Shown piece by piece: positions 35,501-46,159 of a stretch of 64,000 bases of DNA. Each line of letters begins with the position of its first letter. The first letter of the stretch is position 1. The notes beneath the pieces are model-generated. The model did not search any database. It was not told the DNA's origin and worked only from the letters and a program-made list of their open reading frames with translations. The stretch comes from Scalesia atractyloides (lineage: Eukaryota > Streptophyta > Magnoliopsida > Asterales > Asteraceae), in assembly GCA_947069175.1 (NCBI GenBank), contig CAMTDV010000028.1:70602157-70666156 (forward strand), in the 5' to 3' direction. Both the position numbers and the translations under genes were made by a program.

Positions 35501-35645
35501 CTTGAAGACAAGACATTAAGCTGAGCCCTTTCGACGAGATTTCTCCAAAGATTCGAAGAGTCTGACCGTTTGAAAGAGGAATACGTATAATTTTTTCGCG
35601 ACATACAAACTTCTGCCTGATGTTAACTGAGCCAGTCCATACCAA
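32586..35645 (-). pseudogene. Gypsy element A pol: RT, RNase H, integrase, chromodomain
   Basis: One reading frame with a single internal stop. The upper part (35645-34980) holds the RT N-terminus with SPWGAPVLFVKKKDGSFRMC and CFSKIDLRSGYHQLRVHEED. TGA at 34977-34979 replaces the usual Arg after KTAF. The lower 788 codons continue with MPFGLTNAPAVFM, the RT active site FIDDIL, RNase H (YCDASGQGLGCVLMQ, about residue 185), the integrase zinc finger (HPGADKMY...CLTCSK), the DDE core starting MDFITGLPRTSGG, and a chromodomain-like tail (about 720-788, ending FTWEREDSMREKYPHLF). At the upper end, pol is separated from gag-PR by TAA at 35623 and a one-base insertion near 35605. Apart from these lesions all catalytic motifs look complete. 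Confidence 0.92.
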
Positions 35646-37260
35646 TTATGATGTCAAAACTTCCTAACTTCATAGGAATAAGGTCAACTGAAAAGTCGTG
35701 GTCATTTAAGGTGAGTGTACAATTGCGTATAATAGAGTTTAATGAGACCGGTTTCCCGTCTGCAACTTCTACTGTTATGGATTCCATGAGCTTATCACGA
35801 TTTTGGTTTAGGATAGGTTCAAACTCTAAGGACACAAAACTTTTATCCGCCCCAGTATCAAACAACATGGATGCATATCTACCATTTATAAGGAACGTAC
35901 CGTTAACCACATTGCCGTCAGCTCTAGCCTGATTAGCGTTGATATTGAAAGCTCTTCCTCTTGCAGGTGGAGGAGCTTGGTTCGCTTGATTCACCGGGTT
36001 GGCTTGGGCCTGAGCATGAATAATGTTTACCAACCTTGGACATGTGTTTCTGAAATGGCTTGGGTCTCCGCAATTGTAGCAAGCCCGCATAGGTTGAACC
36101 ATAGGATAATTGGGTTGGTAATATGTTTGGGCTAAATGTTGGGTGGGTGGTAATAATAGGGGTTGTTCGGCTTGACCCATTATTTGTTGGTGGGTTTGGG
36201 TTGAAGGCTGGTGGCGGTTCGTTCGCTGAGGCATGCGACAGGTTTGAACAGTATGACCTGCGCGACCACAGCCGATGCAATGTTGGCAAGGATAATCAGG
36301 AGAATGGTGATATTGGCAACGGTTACATTTTGGTAACGGGCCAGAGTATGGTCTTTTGTATGGTGTAGGTGAAGGGGCGACTTGGGTAATGGGTGCAGCA
36401 GGAATAGGGAAATTGGTTTGAGTAACGGCGAAGTTTCTGGTGTTGCGCTTCCTCTTGTTAGCAAACTTAGAGGAGGAGATGGAATGGTTTGAAGTTTGTC
36501 CCTCAACAGGGGCTTTCTTTTTCTCTTCTTTAAATTTACCGTTGCGAATTCGATTCTCGGTCAGTTCAGTGGCTAGTTCCATAGCAGCTTCAAGTGTTGC
36601 TGGTGAAGTGCTGAGAACTGAATCTTGAATTTTCGAGGGAAGTCCTCGAATATAATGCTCGATCAAACGATAAGTTGGGGTGAACAAATTTGGGACCATT
36701 TGGTTCAACTCTAAGAACCTCTTGTTATAGGTGGTATGATCACCCTCCTTTTGCTTTAAAGAATGAAATTCGTCCTCCAACTTTTTAATTTCACTCCTAG
36801 GACAGAAACGCCTAGTCATGATTTCCCTTAACTCCTCCCATGTTAAGGCCATTGCATCATCAATTCCCCTCTTCCCCTTTTCAGTATTCCACCAGGTGAG
36901 AGCTACCCCAAATAGTCTCCCGGTGGCGTATCGAACCTTGCGATCTTCAGGACAATCGCAGTTGAGGAAAGTGTTTTCCATCTCCTCAAACCAATGGAGG
37001 AGAGCAGTGACACCTTCAGTCCCTTCAAATTTAGGAGGATCACAAGACTTGAAATGTTTGTATGAGCACTTGCTGGTAGGAGGGTTGTCGATGTTCTGGT
37101 CATTTTGTTGGGGAGGATTAGTGGGATTTGTGGCGAGAGCTTGTTGTACTTGAACCACAATGTCGGGAAGTACCGCGGCCATTTGTTTCGCGATTTGTGT
37201 GGCCAAGCGTTCGTGAGACCTTCCTGACCTTTTACCCCCTCGTTGTTGTCTAGACGACAT
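35623..37260 (-). CDS. Gypsy element A Gag-protease
   Basis: 545 codons. The gag core (about 75-235) includes FEGTEGVTALLHWFEEMENT and RFCPRSEIKKLEDEFHSLKQ. A Cys/His-rich region follows (CNRCQYHHSPDYPCQHCIGC, about 312-331), then a zinc knuckle CYNCGDPSHFRNTC (394-407) that binds element RNA. The retropepsin active site LFDTGADKSF is at 467-476 and GMDWLS at the end. In related elements the frame runs on into RT. Here TAA after MDWLS stops it, so only Gag and most of the protease are made. The start is the first ATG after an untranslated leader of about 0.8 kb. An N-terminal basic stretch (RQQRGGKRSGRSHER) fits nucleic-acid binding. Confidence 0.9.
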   Translation of the reverse strand: MSSRQQRGGKRSGRSHERLATQIAKQMAAVLPDIVVQVQQALATNPTNPPQQNDQNIDNPPTSKCSYKHFKSCDPPKFEGTEGVTALLHWFEEMENTFLNCDCPEDRKVRYATGRLFGVALTWWNTEKGKRGIDDAMALTWEELREIMTRRFCPRSEIKKLEDEFHSLKQKEGDHTTYNKRFLELNQMVPNLFTPTYRLIEHYIRGLPSKIQDSVLSTSPATLEAAMELATELTENRIRNGKFKEEKKKAPVEGQTSNHSISSSKFANKRKRNTRNFAVTQTNFPIPAAPITQVAPSPTPYKRPYSGPLPKCNRCQYHHSPDYPCQHCIGCGRAGHTVQTCRMPQRTNRHQPSTQTHQQIMGQAEQPLLLPPTQHLAQTYYQPNYPMVQPMRACYNCGDPSHFRNTCPRLVNIIHAQAQANPVNQANQAPPPARGRAFNINANQARADGNVVNGTFLINGRYASMLFDTGADKSFVSLEFEPILNQNRDKLMESITVEVADGKPVSLNSIIRNCTLTLNDHDFSVDLIPMKLGSFDIIIGMDWLS

Positions 37261-38063
37261 CTACAGAAACATACATAAGAAGATTGTGAGTTTATGGAGT
37301 CTTTTTAGGTGTCATGTGTCTTTAAGAAAATGAAAATAACATAAATATCAATAATGCAACTACATCCATAGGATGCCTTGGGTTTGCTCATGTTGGGCCT
37401 CAAATGTCCCCCATACCTTCACCTGTATAGTCATGTGGGCCCCCATGACTATGGGCTTGGTAGGATTCACATTAGTATTGGCGATTTAACACTCGCATCA
37501 CCCGAATGCAAACCACAAAATATGTTTACGAGATGTATGGTCGGAAGGTGTCCAGGTGTAGACACAATGACAACTCAAAGTGGGGTTAGCTCACACGACG
37601 TTTGGTATAGCATGCTTTGGCCTAATAGGTACTTCGTACTCTCATCGTTAGTCCCCAGGTAGGCAAACTGGTCCTTTATTTTGGATTTATACGAATGCCA
37701 GCATAGACAGGACGTTCCGACTACCGGTACTGGTACCCTTCCAGTTACTACATGCCCGTCATGAGAACTCACTTTGATGAGATTTGAAAACACAAAAAAA
37801 AATCATTGTAAAAGCAATCATGAAAATGATGTGGTGTGTGCTTTCATGGATATGATATGTTATGAGATTATTATCTATGATAGGCATTATATGACAATAT
37901 ATACTTATGAACATGCTTGCATAACATTGAATGTAACATTTAACATAAAACATATAAACATCATGAGATTAGGCATGTAACACACAAAAATCTTATAAGT
38001 TTCTAATCAACTATAGTATAGGCTCTAAGGGTCTAATAACCTATCCTATATCCCTATAGTCAT
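37261..38063 (-). other. 5' leader of Gypsy element A
   Basis: Untranslated region between the primer site and gag. It contains no long sense frame. Confidence 0.7.
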
Positions 38064-38076
38064 GGCTCTGATACCA
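38064..38076 (-). promoter_or_regulatory. Primer binding site, element A
   Basis: TGGTATCAGAGCC on the element strand, 3 nt inside the 5' LTR, complementary to the 3' end of initiator tRNA-Met. Confidence 0.93.
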
Positions 38077-39240
38077 ATCTGTCACACCCCAACCCGCAGC
38101 GGAATAAAAGTCGGGGCATAATTGGGTTATCACCAAAGCTCATGATATTTACTAATATGGTTCATATTTATTAAAGTCAAAATTACATTCCAAATAATCC
38201 AAACATGTCCATACAATACAAAGAAAATAACCAAACAAAATAATTCCAAGCTCTAAATCATTTTATTCTTCTAGTCCAATGCTATTTGTTTCTGGCTGCA
38301 GCGGGTTCACCTTTATCATGTGTAAAAATGGGGGTTTTTGGGTCAACATAAGTTGGCGAGTGAACCTTGTTAGATAAACATTTATTATTGATTTACTTGT
38401 TAGTTTATCAATGAAAAATTGTGCATAATCATAAATGAGCAAATGTAAATAATCAAGCAGTAGCAATAGCAATCACAACTATAACATACAATAACATATG
38501 ATAGCATACATTAACATACCAACATCATACGATAAATAACATGAATGAAACTGTGCGATCAAGGCTCAATCAAACGGACCGATCGTATTGCATGTACTGA
38601 AAATGATAAATGTCTGTACGATCAAGGCTCAATCAAACGGAGCCGATCGTATGTTGGCACGCCAGGTTCACGCTCGTAATGTAATGGGGAACTTGCTCAA
38701 CGCTCATAATGTAATGGGGAGCGGCGGCCTATGAAATTGCATGTACTGAAAATAATAAATTGAATCTAACAATAACCACACAAACAGTTGAAACAAGCTG
38801 AATACACATGTTCATGATATGATGTATGCACAATGATTTAAATATAATATATAGCAAGACACATGATACACCCCAAAACGTGATTAAAACGGGGAATTTG
38901 TAAAGATTCACTCACATTGGGTGCGTTGGATTGGAGATGGTGAGATGCGCACGAGTTGGAAGAGCTAAACAACGAGAATTAACTAACCTAAATAATAACG
39001 GAAAATATAGTAAATGAGTGGATTTTATTAATAATTTTAATAAGATTTTTAGATATATTTTTGTGAGTTTAAGGCTATTTCCTATCTTTAAAAACATTAT
39101 TTTAAAGTATTTTTAATTGATTTTTAAATTAAATTAAATAATAAAAAAATATAAAAATATGTTGACTTTTTGCGACCGTTGACCGTTTGACTTGTTGACT
39201 TGTTGACTTGTTGACCGGTTTATTGTGTAAATTCATGCAC

Positions 39241-39654
39241 TGGGTGAGGCTCGAACTCGTGACCTCCCGTACGCGTGCACGCAGCTCTACCAACTGAGCT
39301 ACGTGTCTAACCCGAAATAATTCTGTTTTTAATTATACTTATGCATTAATTCAGCTTATTCAAAATTCTTTTATTTTCAAAAACATTTTAAATCATCGAA
39401 CCGGTGCCATGTACAGGTCTCGAACCCGGGACCTGTGCTTTAACGCTACACACAGTCAACCGCTGGACTGTGTGTCTAACTTGGTTATTATACAGATTTT
39501 TATTATACTTAACAACTAACGTGGTTTATCCGGTTCAGTTTTAAACAAAAAGGCATTTTATTACATAGAGGGTGCGTGTATCAGGGATCGAACTCGGGAC
39601 GTATGCGTGTTTTTGTTCGCACACAGTCCACCGCTGGACTGTGTGTCTAACCCG
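39241..39654 (-). other. tRNA-like units 1-3, 5' LTR copy
   Basis: Same three units as in the 3' LTR (39241-39314, 39411-39482, 39579-39654). In this LTR they would lie in the 5' leader of the element's transcript. Confidence 0.8.
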
Positions 39655-40498
39655 TTCAAAATACCAATTTTAATTATTCTTATATTGTTAGCGCAGTTCA
39701 TCTTCTTCGTTGGTTTTTACAGACCGCAGATTACACCATTATATCTTGTTAATTCGATTGTTAAACATTGCACAGACTAATATGAGATAGCAGAGATGAT
39801 AATTAGAAGTAAACATACCAGTGAACGACTTATTACAGAATTCCGGCAAGGCGTCGGTCTCTGTTTTTATGAACTTCAACTGAGCAAATCAATTAATCGT
39901 TTTGATTAGCTAATCATGGAATTGAAGTGCTAAACAAACGTTAACAGTGTGTTTGAAGGTCCTTACCGTTTCACAGACGAAAATAAAGATTTCCAGAAAT
40001 TTTCCGGCGAACTGGAATTATCCGATAACGGCGTCTGAATTCGATTTCAATTGAAAGGTTTTAGTTAGAAATAGCTTAACAATTGTTAGACTACGACGGT
40101 ATTGAAGGACTTACCGTTTTGATGAAGAATACGATTTTCCGGCGAACTTGCAGAAATTTCCGGCGAATAAAATAAACTTTCTCCTGTGGACTGTAAAGTG
40201 TGCGGAAATGTAATTGGAGGTTTGTTGAATGTTTCCGAGTCGCGAAGGAGTACAAAGATGGAAGTAAAACTGGAATTGAAGATTTTCGGTTATAAAAACC
40301 GATCCACTTCTAGAATTCAAGTTCATTCAAGGCAACTTGATTAAAAACGTCGGTATATCGGTTATACTCATTGAACCGTGAGTATTCAGATCGCCTTTGC
40401 GCGTTTAATAACCGATTTCAGTTACAATTGGCGTAACCGATTTATTTACATTCGTCTATAAGATTTATTTGTTTCCTATAGATGACAGAAAACAAACA

Positions 40499-40581
40499 AG
40501 TGGCGGAGTGGTTAAGCGAGTGAGTGTTAAGTCTTTGGAGTTACAACCTGGCTGACCCGGGTTCGAGTCCCGGCAGCCCCA
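40499..40581 (+). other. tRNA-like unit 4, 5' LTR copy
   Basis: Identical in its A-box and B-box to the copy at 32286-32369. Confidence 0.75.
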
Positions 40582-40769
40582 TTTTATTTTTAATTGTTTT
40601 ATTTATACTTTTTATCAATTATAACTTTTATGGTTTAGTTTGTTTATTAATTATGTATCATTAAAAATTAAAATAAGCATAAATAGGCAACGAACATTTA
40701 TAACTTGATATTCGATTACAAAATGGAGCGGGTTTGGTAAAACCCGTTTTCGACAAATGTTACATGTTA

Positions 40770-41145
40770 CACTTAGGATGCAGCCCAGTGTATGTTTTCT
40801 TGATGGGTTCCGGTGAGGCTAAGGCTAGTTGTTGGGGTTTCGTCGGAGTGACTACCGCGCAGTTCCGGCTCGAAGCCTTCCGCTTCTTGCCTTTGGTGTT
40901 GCTTTTTGGGGTTTGGGTGAGGTAGGCTCGGTGAGGGATTCGGTGGTGGCTTGGTGGGCTTTCCTCAATGAAGCCTTGGAGGCTTCACGAAGGACATGGT
41001 TATTGTTCAACCGGGCAGATAGGCAAAAAGCTTCCTCAAGGGTTTTGGGTAAGGTGGTGTCGACAAGATCCGTGGGTGAGGAGGGAGGCAGCGTATGTAT
41101 TTGGCAACTGCCTTTTTGGCCATGTCGACCTGGCTAGGGAAAATT
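40770..41145 (-). pseudogene. Gypsy element B gag fragment (upstream of element A)
   Basis: Reading across the element A insertion (one tgtta removed), this joins 29862 in frame as YTGLHPKCN-TCPFHH, the Cys/His-rich part of Tekay-type gag. Upstream residues include EAFCLSARLNNNHVLREASK, KAHQATTESL and SGRLRAGTA in shifted frames. It is broken by frameshifts and starts abruptly at about 41145, where sequence of a different part of the element takes over. Confidence 0.75.
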
Positions 41146-41157
41146 GCGCTCGCAGTC

Positions 41158-42063
41158 GTAGTCGTTCAATAATTCCACCCAGCGTCGCTGACGCATGTTG
41201 AGTTCTTTTTGATTAAAGATGTGCTGGAGGCTCTTATGGTCGGTGAAGACCGTACACTTTGTACCATAAAGGTAGTGTCGCCATATCTTTAATGCAAAAA
41301 CAATTGCACCAAGTTCAAGGTCGTGCGTAGTATAGTTTTTCTCATGAATCTTGAGTTGTCGTGACGCTTAAGCGATGGCCTTGTCTCGTTGCATAAGAAC
41401 GCAACCAAGACATTGTCTCGAGGCATCGCCATACACGACAAAGTCGTCGGTACCATCAGGAAGGGTTAGGATAGGAGCATTGCAAAGCATGTCCTTGAGC
41501 GTTTGAAAAGACTCCTCTTGTTTTGATCCCCAAACAAAAGGTTTATCCTTTTGAGTCAAGGAAGTGAGAGGCACGACAACTTTTGAGAAATTTAAGATAA
41601 ACCGACGGTAATAACCGGCTAAGCCGAGAAACGAACAAATTTCGGACGGTGTCTTAGGAACAATCCAATTTTCTCCGCCTTAATTTTTGCGGGGTCAACA
41701 TGAATACCGAGTTTGTTGACGACATGACCAAGGAATTGAACCTCCTTTAGCCAAAATTCACACTTGGAGAACTTGGCGCAAAGACGTTCAGTACGCAACA
41801 GCTGAAGGATAAGACGCAAGTGTCGCTCATGCTCTTCTCGCGTCTTGGAATAGATTAGGATATCGTCAATGAAGACGATCACGAATCGGTCGAGATAGGG
41901 CTTACACACGCGATTCATTAAATCCATAAACATTGCGGGTGCGTTGGTCAGACCAAATGGCATGACCACGAACTCGTAGTGCCTATAACGTGTGCGAAAT
42001 GCGGTTTTAGGTATATTTCTTCGAGAACTCGAAGTTGATGATAACCGGAGTGAAGGTCGATTT
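41158..42063 (-). pseudogene. Duplicated RT-RNase H segment of Gypsy element B
   Basis: Near-identical to 27779-28688 of element B. It carries GHYEFVVMPFGL-type RT residues (here RYRHYEFVVMPFGLTNAPAM), FIDDILIYSK, FLGHVVNKLGIHVDPAKIK and RNase H VVYGDASRQCLGCVLMQRDK. It has its own frameshift near 41660. The join to gag at about 41146-41158 is out of normal order (RT-RNase H upstream of gag), and the segment ends abruptly at 42063 in the RT word ggtcgattt. Confidence 0.85.
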
Positions 42064-42490
42064 AACATTCGACAAAGCATACCTCCTGCAAAAGATCATT
42101 TTATGATCAATGCAGATGTACACAACGGATAACCCTGGTCGTTTGAGCCGGGCCCAAGGCCCATCAGCCCATCTCCTAAACCCACTTCACTTCGGCTATA
42201 AAATAAGGGTTGCACCACAAGGTAAAGGCATCGAATATCATATACATGCTCTTGATACTCATTACTTACTTGCTTTCCTTGCAATTACCAAATACTTATT
42301 CTCACGCCGGAGTGTGGTTACAGCGAAACCCCCCTCTACGTGACGAGGCTAACGGTGCTGTTAGTTTTGCAGATCAACCAGAGTGAGTTCACCCAGAAGA
42401 ACGAACGGTGGAGTAACCTTTTATGCAGAAATCCCTAGGTTGTAACTAATATATCCCCGGAGATCCCTTGGTTCAACCGGTGTTTCTTCA
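42064..42490 (+). repeat. 5' LTR (partial?) of the Tat/Retand-like element
   Basis: It ends in CA directly before the primer site. CTATAAAATAAGG at 42196-42208 is a good plus-strand TATA box. The left limit is uncertain; a canonical TG start is not obvious at the junction. Confidence 0.55.
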
Positions 42491-42506
42491 TTGGCGCCAT
42501 CCGCTA
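42491..42506 (+). promoter_or_regulatory. Primer binding site, Tat/Retand-like element
   Basis: TTGGCGCCATCCGC follows the LTR, matching the TGGCGCC-type primer sites of Athila/Tat elements. Confidence 0.7.
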
Positions 42507-42560
42507 TTTACTCTCCCACACTCATTTCTTCATTCTGTTTTTTTTTCTAAACCCTCACAA

Positions 42561-44064
42561 ATGGCTGACTTTCCATCCAGCACACCACGAGGTCCTCGAG
42601 CTGAAGGCAGGAACCCGGTTCATGCCTCTCGGCTCGACGGACAAATGGAAGAAGGTTCCTCCGGGAATGTCGGCGTCCACCATGACTCCGGTCGTATGAA
42701 CGTCCCGGTAACCCCTGGAGTTCAAATGGAGACTCCTTGCGTACCAATCACTTCAGTTTTTCCGGCGGGTGAAACTCCGATGTCTTGGTACTCCAAGTCT
42801 CAAGCGGCTCTGAGTGCCGTCTACGCGCAACTCTACGCACAAGTAAACACTCCTGCTGCGCTGGTGCAGCCGCCAGTTACTCAGGTGCATGCTTCGCCTG
42901 CACCTCGGACCTAACTTATGGCGAGGGTGATAGCGCAAGTGTGTTTCACCGGCTGCCAAAAAGATCATGCTGCTTATAGATCCGCGCCACGAGCTGTATA
43001 CAATCCAGAAGCGGAATACAACTATAGTTTGATCTACAAACCGGCTGAAGCAGCCGAACACTCGAAATTCATCAAGGAGATCGCGCTTGGACCATTGGAG
43101 CGCACAAAACTTCCCTCCAACGTGGGAAAATACAATGGGTTGACTGACCCAGATGATCACCTGCGCTTATTCATCGGCGTAGGACTAATTGGAGGCTAGA
43201 TGTTGCCTATGTGGTGTCACGTGTTTGTCCAAACCCTTACAGGCGTTGCGCGCCTATTGTTTGACAACTTACCCATGGGCAAGCTTGCGTCATGGACTGA
43301 CCTCAAGGACAAGTTCCTAACGCACTTCAGCTAGCAACGGTGTTATGTCAAAGATTCCTTTGATGTACTGAACATTTAGCGACGTGACAACAAAAGTCTT
43401 GAAGATTTCATCTCCCGCTATAATAAAGAAGTGATGGAAATTGGGGATGTGCATGAATACCTGATTCGTGCACAGCTCAAGTAAGCTATCCGCTGTACGA
43501 GATGATCAAAGTCTTGTCGGTCACTACTGGACTCCCCAAGAGCTGGGAGCAACTGATGGCGACGGCAGAGGTATACGCGCAAACAAAGCGCAACCTAAAC
43601 GCCAGCAGACATCCCTTACCACACTACCGTTCCCAAGACATGAGCAAGAGTTTTGGGAAGAAAAATAAGAGTTGGAGGGAGCACAGCCAAAACTCTCCTC
43701 ACCCAACGGTCGACGCACGCGCGACCATAAATAAGATTGCTGCCCAGGCAACAATCAAGCAGGAAAATCAGGATCGTCAGTGGACACCACTGACGAAAAC
43801 ACCGGCGGAGGTGCTTAGCACGGAAGACCACCAACTCAAACCGCCCCCGCCGATGCGCAATAAAAAAGGTCAAGACCCCAACCTTTTTTTGTGATTACCA
43901 CAAAGATACGGGGCACACGACCGATAACTGCTTCTCCTTGCGCATGGAGATCGAAAAAGCATTGAAAAGTGGGAAGCTCTCCCACTTACTTCAAAACGTG
44001 CGCAAGGAGATACGCCAAATTACTCGTGGCGGAGAAGGCTCGAGTAATAAGAAGATTAAGACCA
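42561..44064 (+). pseudogene. Tat/Retand-like gag
   Basis: ATG at 42561 begins MADFPSSTPRGPRAEGR. The frame stops at 42912-42914 and resumes in other frames: KLPSNVGKYNGLTDPDDHLR (about 43110-43170), MPMWCHVFVQTLTGVARLLF (about 43203), LKDKFLTHFS and SLEDFISRYNKEVMEIGDVH (about 43390-43460), then a basic region and the Cys/His box CDYHKDTGHTTDNC (about 43893-43934). The order and the TDPDDHL and F-SRYN-E motifs are those of retrotransposon gag in Tat-lineage elements. Several stops (for example TAG near 43334 and 43482) and frameshifts show it is dead. Confidence 0.8.
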
Positions 44065-44415
44065 TTTGTTAACATGACCAAGGGTGGCCCAGCGCGCAAG
44101 CGTAGCCATCAGAAGAGTGCACGCTACACTAAGGCGACGCTACCTGTTATCCAAGCATGTTCTAACATCAAGGCTTCATCAACTATCCGGGCAACACATT
44201 AGCAAACCTATTATTGTCTACTCTGTACATGGCTCTTACGCCTTTTCAATCAAGATAATGGATATACATTTTTCTTCTACATGTTTTGTTACAAATGCAC
44301 GAAATTGCTTTGGGTCTACGCGAAATCACCATGGTACACAATGACTCATGAACCAAAATTCACTACCTACTGCATGCACATGGGAGGGGATGTTCATACA
44401 CGAGTTCATTACCAG

Positions 44416-44510
44416 TTCTATTCGCTATACCTACACAAAGTTGTTCAATTCGCTATACCTACATAAAGTTGTTCTATTCGCTATACCTACACAAAGTCGT
44501 TCTATTCACG
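44416..44510 (+). repeat. 28-bp tandem repeat, about 3.4 copies
   Basis: The unit starting TTCTATTCGCTATACCTACA restarts at 44416, 44444 and 44472, with a partial fourth at 44500. Tandem repeats beside the 3' region are common in Tat-type elements. Confidence 0.88.
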
Positions 44511-44629
44511 CAAATATTGTAACTGGAAAAACATTCATTTCATTACAAGAAAAATATTTTACAACAATGCGAAGTGCGCGGGTACATTCAAAGATTCTAC
44601 ATCAAAGTTATTACAATAAGGATCCTACA

Positions 44630-45290
44630 CTAGTCTTCATCCGCAGCGGCCTCGGCTTCTTTCGAAAATATATCTTTGAGGCGATCAACAAAGTCGTCGT
44701 GTGTGAGCGCCTCGCTCACCAATTCCATAGCCGGGAGTTCAAGACCGTCTTACTCCCGCTTAGCCTGGGAGAAGGCAGCTTCAGTATCAACACCATGAGT
44801 GGCACCACAGCTGTTGTCCCATTGAACGTCCATTGCATAAGTGACGTGTTGCACACACTCAGCATAGCCCTGCGCATACCCGTCGTGGCGTGCAGTGACC
44901 ATCAGCTTGGCCACTGCGCCGGCCAATTCCGCGGAATTCAGAATGGAGTTTGCGATCTGCAATAGAAGAACAAGGTTAGAATCAACATAAAGTGACCAAA
45001 AAACAAATGGAGCACTTACATTGACAACTCCATGTTGTTGCATCCACAACATGTTGTTGGTTAGCGACTCCACCAATGACTCGGAGATGGCACGGGCATC
45101 TTCAGAATTCTCATATCTTTTCTCGCCCGCATCCCCTTTGGCTTCCGCCAATCATAGCCGCTCCTTATCCTCCAGGTATCTGCGTTGTAATTCAACATTT
45201 TCCACCATGGCCACCTGAAGATCCTTTTTCGCGCCTTGAAGATCTTGGCACTCTCCAAAGCGGCGTAAACAGCAACCTGGTCACATACAA
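44630..45290 (-). pseudogene. Antisense spliced ORF of the Retand-like element
   Basis: On the strand opposite to gag, a coiled-coil-like frame (DLQVAMVENVELQRRYLEDK) runs into SESLVESLTNNMLWMQQHGV. A GT-AG intron of 63 bp (45019-44957; GTAAGT...TTGCAG) follows, then IANSILNSAELAGAVAKLMV, TARHDGYAQGYAECVQHVTY and, past a stop, AMELVSEALTHDDFVDRLKD to a final TAG at 44630-44632. In-frame stops at 45154-45152 (TGA) and at 44752-44750 (TAA) break it. I recall similar sequences annotated in Asteraceae as gypsy-type transposase-like proteins. Function is unknown. Confidence 0.65.
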
Positions 45291-45480
45291 TAGATTAGTA
45301 TGACATCCTATTGATCATACAAATAAAGGAAAAATAATAAGAGGCAAGTTTATGTTAGCCAAACAGAATCACTAATTACCATCCAATTAGCTTTGTCGCT
45401 AAAGGGTTGAACATGAATTATCTTCTGCAGCTGTGTATAGTTTGAGAGAGGAATACTATACGGTTTACTTTTGAATTTAC

Positions 45481-46150
45481 TCTTAGATTGTTTAAGAGTG
45501 TGAAATTACACAAATGACTCTTTAGAGAATTGGATCGGAGGTTATTGGTTAATATGTCCGTGCAGTATATATGCATTTATGGATCATTATTGATTATTGG
45601 TGTACATGGTGACTGTTTCTATTATGGATCATTATTGATTTCTATTATATGCTTAAAAGACAAATGTTATGATTTTTATTTTGGTTGTTTTTACCTTATT
45701 GCTAATTGTATTCCCTGATAATTTTACTTATTAAGAAGTAAGGATTGCCTTTTTGAACGATTGTATTTTTTATTATGATTATAATGGTATTATTTGAGAA
45801 GAGTAGCAAGTAGAAGAATTGGTAAAATATTATATGAATTTAGGAGATATGTAATTGATTGATGATATTTGAAATAGAAATATATAAATATTCATTTAAT
45901 AGTTCATGAAGGGTAAAATAGTTATTTAATAAGAGTTTTTAATGAAAAAGGGCAAAGAGGTAATATATATAGTTTATGGAGTAGGAAATATGTAATTGTT
46001 TTTTTATTTAAGGAAATACGTAATAAGCCAACTTAGAAGGGGAAAATATGTAAAAATCCCAACTAACTAAATAGGTGGAGAATCATAGTTAAAATAGGAA
46101 ACTGAATAAAAGTTTCGAAATTTAAAACTCAAATAAATAACAAAGATAAA
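45481..46150 (+). repeat. MULE 3'-terminal segment, copy 2, and possible TIR
   Basis: 45735-45885 is a diverged copy of 23178-23320. It is followed by gggcaaagaggtaatatat and two similar words (aggaaatatgtaatt, aggaaatacgtaataag), and by ggggaaaatatgtaaaaatc near 46055, which look like subterminal and terminal MULE repeats. No coding sequence is seen. Confidence 0.4.
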
Positions 46151-46159
46151 GTCTTCACA

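Larger units (their letters stand above)
29868..40764 (-). mobile_element. Gypsy element A (Tekay-type chromovirus), full length
   Basis: A complete 10.9-kb LTR retrotransposon. The target duplication tgtta is present at 29863-29867 and 40765-40769. LTRs of 2684 and 2685 bp begin TGTAACATTTGTCG and end GGGTGTGACA on the element strand. A primer site for initiator tRNA-Met and a polypurine tract flank the internal region, which encodes gag-PR, RT-RNase H, integrase and chromodomain in Gypsy order. The LTRs differ only by scattered substitutions and small indels (about 1-2% by eye), so the insertion is young. It landed in the gag of element B in the same orientation. Premature stops and a frameshift make it non-autonomous in this assembly. 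Confidence 0.95.
38080..40764 (-). repeat. 5' LTR of Gypsy element A
   Basis: Boundaries are set by the primer binding site at 38064-38076 inside and the tgtta duplication outside. It has the same internal layout as the 3' LTR, including the tRNA-like units at 39241-39654 and 40499-40581. Confidence 0.95.
42064..45480 (+). mobile_element. Tat/Retand-like Gypsy element, deleted, plus strand
   Basis: From left to right: LTR-like sequence with a TATA box, a TTGGCGCC primer site, a Tat-type gag, no recognisable protease, RT or integrase, a 28-bp tandem repeat and an antisense spliced frame. Antisense frames between pol and the 3' LTR are known in Tat-lineage elements. The layout therefore fits a Retand-like element that lost pol by internal deletion near 44070-44210. 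Neither outer end is clear: the left joins element B abruptly and no matching 3' LTR was found. Confidence 0.7.

Noticed and set aside
40734..41201. Plus-strand frames of 63-102 codons
   Set aside because: They are antisense shadows of element B gag, whose zinc-finger and linker residues are readable on the minus strand.
44750..45151. Single-exon 133-codon gene on the minus strand
   Set aside because: It reads through what is clearly a 63-bp intron and starts at a non-ATG codon; it is better explained as part of the antisense ORF of the Retand-like element.
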